A DNA stretch of 64,000 bases from Echinometra lucunter. Lineage: Eukaryota; Echinodermata; Echinoidea; Camarodonta; Echinometridae. The position numbers and the translations under genes are program-made. Location: the NCBI GenBank assembly GCA_029962745.1, contig CM057171.1, positions 4,797,396 through 4,861,395 of the forward strand, in the 5' to 3' direction. Numbering within the stretch: position 1 is the stretch's first letter; each line of letters opens with the position of its first letter. Under the pieces are notes generated by a model. That model saw only the letters and a list, made by a program, of their open reading frames with translations, searched no databases and was not told where the DNA came from. Of this stretch, positions 43,681 to 53,000 are shown in pieces.

Positions 43681-45344
43681 ACTGTGAGGAATTTACCAGT
43701 GGAGAGGGAAAGATTGAAAATATGTACTAGTGGAGCAACAATAAAATTTATTGATTCTTTGATGACAGAAACAGTAATGTTATCATGACCAGGACTCTTA
43801 CCAATTTTCAATGCCTTCACAATATCTAGGATTTCATGACCTTTTATTGGTTTTAGAAACATTGATTGTTGATACTGACCCTCCATATAATACCTACACT
43901 TTAGCAAGTCAATATTACTTGTATCTGTAAACGTTGTCCCAATACTTATGAAATATTCATTGAACTTGTTTGCTATGTCAATGGGATCTGTAAGTTTTTT
44001 ATTATTTTCACCACAAAAACAAACTTGTTCCTTTCTCTTTTCCCCTCTATTCAAGATGTTATTAATAATATTCCAAGTCCGTTTACTGCTACTACTCTCT
44101 TCGAACTGCTTTGCATAATAAGATTCCTTTGATTTTCTAATAATTGTCGTTAAAGTATTTCGATACTTTCGGTATACCTTTTTCCTGTATGCAGAAGGGT
44201 TCTTTAAATATTTTTTGTATAACATTATTTTTTTCTTACATGATTTTAAAATTGCTGTAGTAATCCATGGTTTAGATTCCCTTTTTCGATAGCGCTTCTC
44301 TTTCAAAGGAAAACAAGAGTTATGTATGATATCAAATTCATTGAGAAACACTTCATATGCTTTATCACATGACTCTTCGTGCATCACATATTCCCAAGAA
44401 TGTTCAGCCAGGGCAACCCTAAATTTATCAAAGTTTGAGCGAGACATGTCTCTTGTATAAATTTTATTGCATGGTTTACGTTTGAACCATTCACTATGTT
44501 TTGACCGACTAAAGGCAAAAACTGGAAGGTGGTCTGAGATGTCTGCCAGCAATATACCACTTTTCAATACTAGGCTTGTATCATTCACAAAAATGTTGTC
44601 AATAAGAGTTGAACTAGACTGAACTATTCTTGTTGCCTTGGTAATGAGAGGGGCATAAGAGTGAGATAAAACCATTTCCAAGAAAGAGTTGACATGTTGA
44701 TCAAAGTGTATGTCCAATAAATTTAAATTGAAATCACCTAAAAAGTAGCATGTCTTGTTTTCACGACCAACTTTCTCTAAAATATTGTTAAGATCTGCGA
44801 TAAAGTCAACACAGCTTTGAGAAGGTGGTCTATAAATTGCTGCAATGATCAGGTTTTTACCATTACTATGAGCTACCTCAATGAAGTAAGATTCAATATT
44901 TTCGTTAAATACAGATAAATCTGGTCTTTCCTTAACATGAAATGTAGTTTTGGCATATATCCCAACACCTCCTCCACGGGATGGTCGCCCTTTCCCATAG
45001 TATTCATAACCACTAAGTGACAACAGACAATCTGGACCTCTCGAAAGCCATGTTTCGCTGACCAGAATAAAGTCAACTTTACACTTCAACAAATCTAGAA
45101 ATTCAGACATAGTATCAAAATTTCTGTTGAGACTGCGACAATTAATATGCATTAATTATATGTATTGCTCATCCAGTAATGAAATTTCGTTATTAAGTTG
45201 ATCAGGTGAATAATACTCTGTATCTTTGTCTACTATATTATTCATTAGAGCTGTGTCAAAGTTACATGTATCATTAGCTCCATCATTACGTGATTCTAGC
45301 AAATCTTTCAAATCAAAATTAAATGCAGGTAGTTGGAATGACAT
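43677..45344 (-). CDS. LINE B ORF2, endonuclease part
   Basis: The frame opens at 45344 (MSFQLPAFNFD), meets a TAA at 45156-45158, and continues in the same frame from MHINCRSLNRN (45152). The endonuclease motifs are VSETWL, RGGGVGIYAK, AAIYRPPSQS, GDFNLNL and ISDHLPVF. The RT-proximal linker KPWITTAILKSCKKK is followed by KSPGHDNITVSVIK, which begins the RT. The frame then ends prematurely through the one-base loss near 43690. The nonsense codon and the frameshift are the only visible lesions of ORF2. Confidence 0.9.
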
Positions 45345-45800
45345 ATTACAAGTACAAGTAAAAAGAACAACCTATAAAAGAAAGAAAGAAAGAAGAAGGA
45401 AAAGAAATAAAAAAAAAAAAAAAAAAAAAAGCACACACATATACTAAAATTCAAGAGGTTTATAAAAATAGCAAGATCCAAATCAACCCATCTGGAAATT
45501 TGAAGTCTTCATACAAACGTGACATAATCAATCATTTCCGTGCACAATATTTCAAGCCGTTCAGGTCTCAATTTACAAGCCACATGCCAAGGAAACATTT
45601 TTTGGTCAGCCATCATGAAAAATGAAAAATGATGGTGTATATTCAGTAAAATCAGAATACATTAACAAAGGAAATTTTGGAAGCATCCATCCTTCAGATC
45701 TCAATTGTTCATTTTCCTGGAAGGTTACGGCAAGTAGTTGGCTCTGATCTCATGATAAATAAAATCAGGTTATAATTCTGTCACTTACAGCATGTATGAA
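45345..45800. other. LINE B region between ORF1 and ORF2
   Basis: This roughly 455-bp spacer is non-coding and contains an A-rich tract (45375-45430). An inter-ORF spacer of this length is longer than usual for LINEs; part of it may be a later small insertion. Confidence 0.5.
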
Positions 45801-46598
45801 TCAGAGAGCTCTAAGGTCTTCACAACAGGTGATCAACTTCTTTACTGCTTTGCTTCCATTGGTTGTTGGCAACGCAACAAATATCTTTCCCTCCACTGAC
45901 CATGCTGCAGAAACTCGATTTTCCTTGAATTTCTTGTATGCTTCTTGAAGTAGAGCGCGATTCCTTGCTGTCAAATCCTCTTGTATGGTGATACCCGTTG
46001 ACTTCAACTTTCGTCGATTTCTCAGCAGTTCCTGGCGCTTACGGTGTGATGTCAATTTCACAATAATTGGTCGCTTTCCCTTGTTTGCACTAGAATCACC
46101 AACCCCAATTAGATGACTGATATCTATTTCGCCATGTTGCAAATCAACGTTGATTTTCTTGGCAACCTCGATGGCAATGTCATCTGTTTTCTCGGTGGCC
46201 TTTTCTTTGACTCCAAAGATCCTGATGCAACTTCTTCGCGAATATTGTTCAAGGCTATTCACTTCATTTTCAAGCTTTTTTATCTCATTTGTTTTCTTCT
46301 CAATTTTCTCTTCAAGATTTACAATGCATTTCTGATGTTCACTCAACTTGTTTTCTGCACACAGAATCGAAGACTCCAATTTCTCTGAAGATATGACGAG
46401 GCCCTGCATCTTGGACGATAAATCATCCTGAAGTTTGTTGATTCTCACTTCTGTTTTATGATCATTTTTTTCAATGTTTTCTATCCTCTGGATAAGCTCC
46501 CCCTGCTGCTGTTGAACAATATCTGCAAGTATGTCCTTGAAGTCTTCATTGCAGAGTAGCTTTTTGACCACTTGTGCTATTTGCTTATTAGACGCCAT
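45801..46598 (-). CDS. LINE B ORF1 (coiled-coil RNA-binding protein)
   Basis: An intact 265-codon frame. Residues about 30-120 form a heptad-rich coiled coil (IQRIENIEKN, KLQDDLSSKM, LEEKIEKKTNEIKKLENEV). Next comes NSLEQYSRRSCIRIFGV, the entry to an RRM-like domain, with KRPIIVKL and a basic RKRQELLRNRRKLK stretch, then a C-terminal domain with QEDLTARNRALL. The arrangement matches ORF1 proteins of L1-, CR1- and Jockey-type LINEs, which trimerise, bind element RNA and act as nucleic acid chaperones. The ATG at 46596-46598 is the natural start. Confidence 0.88.
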   Translation of the reverse strand: MASNKQIAQVVKKLLCNEDFKDILADIVQQQQGELIQRIENIEKNDHKTEVRINKLQDDLSSKMQGLVISSEKLESSILCAENKLSEHQKCIVNLEEKIEKKTNEIKKLENEVNSLEQYSRRSCIRIFGVKEKATEKTDDIAIEVAKKINVDLQHGEIDISHLIGVGDSSANKGKRPIIVKLTSHRKRQELLRNRRKLKSTGITIQEDLTARNRALLQEAYKKFKENRVSAAWSVEGKIFVALPTTNGSKAVKKLITCCEDLRAL

Positions 46599-47136
46599 GT
46601 CAAATGTATATTCTGCAATGTCAAGATGGCGTAAGCCCGTAAGGTTCTGCCGTTGGCGTCAGTGAACCAAGCTAAGACCTAAGTAGATCTACACAGCCTA
46701 GCCAGCACAAATCTAAATGGATTCAGTAGAAGTCTTTGCTATACTGCAATGCCACGTAGAAGAGAAGATGACGTGACAAGCACTCGAACTCACTCTTCAA
46801 GATTACAAAAGAGGAGGTATTTCATTAATGCGAAGAACTGTTGTCCATGTGCAACCACCCATGCACCGTCCTGAACGTGAGATTCCGGAGTTGTCAAAAG
46901 ATGGTTGAGCCAAAGAATGCACCGTTTCGTATATGTGGGACTGTACACAAGAAATGTTCGATAACGACGACGAATGATCACATCAGTAAATCACAGTTCT
47001 CCAGAAAATGGGTCAATGTTTTAGAAAAATAAAGATGTCTACATTACCACTGTTCAGTCATATAGATGAAGAATATGGATACAATTTATGAAGTTCGATA
47101 TAAATGTGACAAAAAACGAGAATTTTCTAGTAGTAG

Positions 47137-47346
47137 AAGCAAACATTCACCAAGCCAACGCAATCAAAATCCAATGCAGTACTGAAGAAGACACTGCTAG
47201 AGTCAGGGGTCAGGGCTAACCAATATGGAACACACTCCTTTCGCATTGGGGCTGCCACAACGGCAACCCTGAAAGGTATACCTCCCGAACAAATTATGAC
47301 CATGGGTAGATGGCGTTGTGACGCCTGTCTTCGTTACATAAGGTGA
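47137..47346 (+). pseudogene. Tyrosine recombinase, C-terminal part (fragment 3 of 3)
   Basis: In one open frame: NAVLKKTLLESGVRANQYGT, then HSFRIGAATTA with the catalytic HxxR, GIPPEQIMTMGRW, and CDACLRYIR with the nucleophilic Tyr, ending at TGA (47344-47346). The spacing HxxR - about 22 residues - GRW - Y is that of Crypton/Ngaro-type recombinases. Here the His, Arg and Tyr are kept, in contrast to the Arg lost in fragment 2. Confidence 0.85.
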
Positions 47347-47589
47347 ACTATTACTAAGGCGCCAGTTGTACCCCCTCACAGCTAGCTATGTTTGATGGTT
47401 ATATAAGCTACAGTCATGAATGTTCTCTATGGTTACTATATAGAGAGCATATCTTAACATCCAATGTAATAATTATAAGCACATTTAAATTATGAACATG
47501 AAGATGATAATCAACATAAGCTGTCACAAGAATGAATATTGTTACGTAAATTTACTGGGCTCATGTATAGAACATGTCAGTACTTCCGG

Positions 47590-48191
47590 GAGTTCTCATT
47601 TTATTGCAGATGGGGCTGGAATCTAGATCTGGATTGTAGCCTGGTCAGGAGGGCAAAAGAAAGGGCTTCACAACGCAATTATCAGCACATTGGAGAGCCA
47701 AATGTCTTAGTCCAGTGGCACTGGCAGGGCGGTGCCACCCTCTAGATCTTCCCAGGATGGTTTCTAACCGGCTCAGATACGACACTCATCCCGCATTGGT
47801 AATTGTCACTTAGGGTCAAACGACATTGGACAATGCGATGCATGCCGGTGCAGGATGGCAATTGACACAGCCATCCAAGATCTCTGCACGAGAATGCCGC
47901 ACACCCATCGCCTGGTCTAGTATCCTACCATGGCTCTTCTACTATGGTCACAAACCAGGCTCTACCTTACAGGATATCTTGGACGGGTTACGTAAGTCAC
48001 TGAACAAATATGCAAGGATGAAATTTGTCACGATGACGAATACCACTGTCATCAAACACGAGTTTGAATCCACGAACTATAGCCTCTTCAACCATGTCAA
48101 CAGAGATTGGGTTTACCTCTCCGACATAGGATCGGACATCCTTATTGAAAATTTCAAGGCAGCAGTAAGGGAGGCTGATTCCTTTAGATAA
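47590..48191 (+). pseudogene. SGNH/GDSL-hydrolase-like frame next to recombinase
   Basis: Frames shift at least twice. The start reads DCSLVRRAKERA, where related proteins have GDSxVRRA (block I). QWHWQGGATL is followed in a second frame by LDLPRMVSNRL and HPALVIVT, with a stop and a disrupted GxND block near 47810. Then come WSSILPWLFYYG, LNKYAR and DWVYLSDIGSDILIENFKAA up to TAA at 48189-48191. In active relatives the last block is D-x-V-H-L-S; here the catalytic His is Tyr. Such hydrolase frames are known from YR retrotransposons of the Ngaro group, supporting a common origin with the recombinase 240 bp upstream. It is inactive. Confidence 0.68.
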
Positions 48192-49484
48192 CAAGATGAA
48201 GCAAGCCTGGAAAATATTATGAGAACATGAAGCTGTCATTGTTTCGTTTCTTTTCTGCTGTTTATGGTATCTTTTTTCAGTTCACTTTTTATCCATATTT
48301 CCTGTTCATGTTCATCGTTTCCTTTTACATGCCAATTGGAGGACACCTTGAACAGTTCTACCTTGCTATAATTATGTAAATGAGAATTAATGCGACAGCA
48401 CTAATAAGAGTACTTATGAGAAATAAACCAGCATATTAAAGCCTCTATAGCAAGGTGTACTCTACTCACACCCCCCCCCCAAACAAAAAAAACAAAACAA
48501 AAACAAAAACAAAGAAAAGCCTATTTCATCACAAGCCGCAAGACGCGGCTTTTCCAATGGCAACGTGAAAAAAAATATGATAATAATGATAATAATAAAA
48601 AGAAAGGAAAGGAAATGAAATAGACCGCTTTTGAACTTACTCTTTAAAGGGAGACTAATTGCATTGCATGATGACGTTAATATTGTGAACAGCCCTATTC
48701 AGGAGATCGTGTTAGTATCCTCCATCTGTCGTTATTTTGTTATTGTTTTGTTCTGTTATTTTAACCCAGAAAGAAAAACTGTTCTGTAATAGGGCATTTA
48801 CATTCAGGAATAAGGCACTTATGCAGGTTCAAAGTGTTAAAGTATCAAGTGTTGAATGCGGTACCAAGTGGGTAGCTTTCTTGTTCTATCTACCTAGATG
48901 GAACTGTAACTGTTCTGCAGAAGGGCATCTACATTCATGAATAGGGCACTGCAGGTTTTAAGTGTTAAACTGTTAAGTTTCTTAATGTGGAAAATACCCA
49001 CTCTAGAAAAGGGATTTATGTGCAAATATGCAATGTTTAATATAAGGGCTCCGAACTCTAATCATTTAGGACGGCGCAAAAAAAAAAAATGGGGGAAGGC
49101 TTTTGTTCAGAAACGAATTGTTTGAAACCCGCAAGATCACCAATATTAATATCAAATTATATGCTCCAAAGATTTTGTTTACCAAGTTCAGTGAGTTAAA
49201 TAGGTTGCCACAGTTCCAATGCATCTGTATTTTTTATGTTATCTTATTTTCATGTCCTGGTAATTTAGTTTTAGACCAAACATAGTGGTTTAGAAACACC
49301 AGTATTAAGCGCCTTATAGGTATTATGTATTATTATGTCTCATGACATTGTTTCCTGGTTCAGACTGTTTTGATATTCATCACATGTTATGATATTTTGG
49401 CATACATTGCCTTTGTGTCTTGATGCCTCATACGGAATGAAACGGCAAGCAATGGCAAATCATTTGTACACTTGTTTTCTTCTC
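48192..49484. other. Anonymous DNA
   Basis: Contains a C run with an adjoining A-rich (CAAAAA)n tract (48470-48515), a small hairpin AGCCGC-AAGAC-GCGGCT (48534-48550), and two related blocks around 48780-48840 and 48905-48965 (AACTGTTCTG...GGGCAT(T/C)TACATTCA...AGTGTTAAA), an old imperfect duplication of about 125 bp. No gene. Confidence 0.45.
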
Positions 49485-49745
49485 AAAAGTCTATTTGGTT
49501 AAGAAGTCTTGTAAGAGAGCGCGAAATGAAAGTCTAATTGGTGAAAGAGTAATGAAAGTCTAATTGGTGAAAAAGTGGAATGAAAGTCTAATTGGTGAAA
49601 AAGTGGAATGAAAGTCTAAATGGTGAAAACGTGATGTATAAAAGTCTGTTTGGTTGAAAAGTCGTTTAAGATAGTGTGGAATGAAAGTTTAATTGATCCT
49701 ACTAGGGTGCGAAATGAAAGTTTAATTGGTGAAAAAGTACGAAAA
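49485..49745 (+). repeat. Minisatellite 'AAAGTCTAATTGGTG', copy 2
   Basis: At least six units of about 28 bp built on GAATGAAAGTCTAATTGGTG and AAAAAGTG. The family also occurs at 37030-37170. It ends about 240 bp upstream of the first exon of the secreted-protein gene. Confidence 0.85.
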
Positions 49746-49982
49746 AAATCGTGTACAAACTCTATGGACGTCACCATACTCACTGCTATTACTACTCCCA
49801 TTAAAAAAGCTTCACTGCTGGACAATGGCCATTATCAGTTCGTCGAATCAGTGTTTGATCGTGTCGTTGACATGACTACTTGATATGCTTAACCTACATA
49901 AAATCAGAAAATTGTCTGATGTCACTCAAAAGCGTGGAAATTAATAAGATCTTGGAGATGAATCTCCATTCTGTCTGTCATC

Positions 49983-50022
49983 ATGAGTTGGACTGGACTG
50001 CTCTTTGCCTCCTGCTTTATTG
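49983..50022 (+). CDS. Exon 1: start codon and signal peptide
   Basis: ATG at 49983 opens MSWTGLLFASCFI and the first base of a Gly codon, followed by the donor G|GTAAGC. The hydrophobic core GLLFASCFIGVCI continues into exon 2. It was chosen because it is the only upstream short hydrophobic frame found with a phase-1 donor; it is also the least certain exon, being only 40 nt. Confidence 0.6.
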
Positions 50023-53000
50023 GTAAGCTTTTCTGCTACTTTGTCCATAAATCCATCGATTTTCCTGTGTAGAAGAAAACTTACTACAATTCGTTCAAAA
50101 AATGCAAAATAATGTGTATTATACCTTTTTCAACTTCATGAAATATTTCCGTCAAAGTTTTACCTGATTACACGGAATGGAGAAGGCCGCCCCATTAGAG
50201 GATTGTAGGTGCACAATAGTAATTTGCGTGGTGTGTCCTTCACCCTTATATTAAAAAGAAAAACCGATCTAGCAATCCTTTTGCTTTTTTCTGCTTTTTT
50301 AAACTTTTGGAATGTTGACTTTTACGAAAATCTTGCATCCACCCCATGCGTGAGCTTCAGTTATTGTTATTAGCAGTAGTACTATTATTATTCATTCGAC
50401 CAAATTAAGAAAAATCACAGATACATTACATCAGTAGCAGCAGACAAATACATAATAAGAATGGAAGAACATGCAAAAAAGATTATGGAGCAACAAGTGT
50501 GTCAGGGTGCACAAAAGTGAAGTACATCACTGTTTCCCGGAGGCATGTGCCCCAACACCTGCTACTCCCAAGATGAATTAAGATTAAATATTGAAAATCG
50601 ATTTAAAAATTTGATTGAAAGAATGTTATGTACAAAGTTTTATCTATCCCTTGAATGTTCAGCAAGAGTTATTTTCAAAGGTTTGATCTAAGCCTACAAA
50701 GTTTTCAATGTCAGTTGTCTTCGCACCCCGTCGAAAGTGTCATTTTCATAATACAGAATTAGATTTATAAGAATTCCTTTCTGCCTTGACAAATTCGAAA
50801 TAAGCGGAGGCCCAAAAGCAGAAAGGGGGGGGGGGGAGGGTTCGTTTAACCATCTGTACAAACTAAGTAGACCATGCTCATTTTCAAGCTTAAAGCATAA
50901 CACACAATATTCAAGAGGTCTACCTCAAAAAATTTGTAGCGAAAGCTTCTAAATCCAAGATGGTGTCCAAAATGGCCGCCAATTTGACTGAATTTGAATT
51001 TTTTCAAGATAAAATTTTATAGAAACATCCAATTGCAACAAAATTGGTCTCGTCTGAAAGAAAATTAAATTCCTTATAGTTTGATGCCATTTGTGAGTAG
51101 TGTCGAAGTAATTCGGTCCAGATTTTAGTCAAAAAGTGCGTTTTTTTACATTTTTTCCCCAAAATGAAAAATTTGCAAAATGTATGATTCAGAATAAATC
51201 AAGAAAAAAATTGAAGAATTGTCTTGAAACCTTCCAGAAAACTTTCTTGATATTCAATAATGATCTGTGGAAAATTAGAAAGCAATACCATTCTCCGTTC
51301 AAAAGTTATAATGTCTCAAACTTGTAAACTCATATTTTATAAATTCTCTTCTTGCATATGCATGTGTTATATTCCCATAGACTATAATGCATTAACATGC
51401 ATGTGCCCTCTACAAAAGTGCAGACATAGATTTTCGCTCTACAAACCAAGTAGGCCATGCTTATATTTGTGCTTATTGACATGTTTGTAACTAAACTTGG
51501 ATGATATATGCCTTACACAAACTCCAGTGTTATTGGGGGGGGGGAGGGGAGGTCAAAGGTCAAATGAGGTCAAATGATAACATTTTCGTGCATATTTCTA
51601 CTGGGATTGGTAACTTTAGAACCATAAGTCCATTTGTAACCAAACTTGGATAGTAAATGCCTTTCAGGGACATAACTGGTATTTGAGGGTCAAAGGTCAT
51701 GTATGTAGGTCAAAGGTCAAATGGTAAAATGTTCATGCATATTTCTACTAGAGTTGGTAAGTTTAGAACCATAAGTCCATCTATAACAAAACTTGAATGG
51801 TAATTACCCTTTAGGGACCTCATTGTTATTTGGGGGTCAAAGGTCATGGGTGCAGGTCAAATACATTGTATTATTGATATATTCATCCTTTGCTTGAGGA
51901 TTAAGCTTTTGTCTTCATCATTGTTCATTGGCAACTTGAGTACTTAACAAATAAAGAATGAGCTTAATGGGAGAAATTCATGATTTGTAAACAAATTTGT
52001 TTACAAATTAAGTACTCAATCTAGTGAAATTTTCAGCTCCCTGAAGGTATCAAGACACATGCCATGAACAAAATTAGAATAAGATTACAAAACATATGAG
52101 AAAGTCCTTAAAATGAGCTCATTGGAAGTATGAGATGTAGAATGTTGCGTCTAGACTTTTTCATTGCCTTTTGCCATTAATATTATGTACAATTTAATAA
52201 AAGCACCAAAATTTCAAAAACAGAAAGGTCTAGTACAAAACAGTCCTTTTTGCCGTATCCGATTGCTACATGAATAAGAGACAGTGCAAAGGTACATGTA
52301 CAATGTTGTATGTATTCGTATTTTAATTCTATTTTGTATTAACTGGTCCAGTTTCTTCTGTTGATATTTGTATGCATGCACACTATTAATTTTATGGATT
52401 TTTATGGATTTTATGGATTGATTTTTTTATGCCGCTGTTAAAATTAACTTAAAGTTAGCTGTCTAATTAAAATTTAGATGTATATAATTATGCTGAATAA
52501 TAAACTGTAATATACAAATGATGAGTTTTTAACAAATGAGAAATTAATTTTTTTTTCTTTCTGCTAATCATGCTTGTGATACCTTATTATCTTGTGAAGT
52601 CATTTTGTACTAATTTATATTAAATTTATATAATACGTTACCACAACTGGACCAGATAAATCAAAGAAAAACTTCCAATGAGTTGAAAAAATAACTTAAT
52701 GACAATAGAATATTTAAAGTGTTCTTTGAAAGAATGCTCTAGCTGCCATTTTGTCATATTCCTATAGTTATTATTTTCTTTCCGTTAAATGTGACATGTG
52801 TAATTTGTAATTTCAAGAATATAACCCATTCAAAATTGAATAGCGATTATATTGGCTGCGAAGCAAGATGATAAGGACCATTTCATTTATCTATCATATA
52901 TCTATTTACATAATGATATTGAAACCTTTCCATTCCGGCACTTTCTGACCCTACTCTCACTTTCACTAATTTCATGGGGGGGGGGGGGGGAAGTATGTAA

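Larger units (their letters stand above)
41184..47130 (-). mobile_element. Nearly complete CR1/L2/Jockey-like LINE (LINE B)
   Basis: A minus-strand element with all parts: 5' region (46599 to about 47130), ORF1 (45801-46598), ORF2 (45344-42310), a long 3' UTR (42309-41226) with a GAA-rich tract, and a simple-repeat tail read as (TCATT)n at 41187-41213. ORF2 is damaged only by one nonsense codon and one frameshift, so the insertion is recent. It sits inside the recombinase gene, between the GSPLT block and the LKKTLLESG block. I could not identify the target duplication, so the 5' limit is approximate. Confidence 0.85.
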
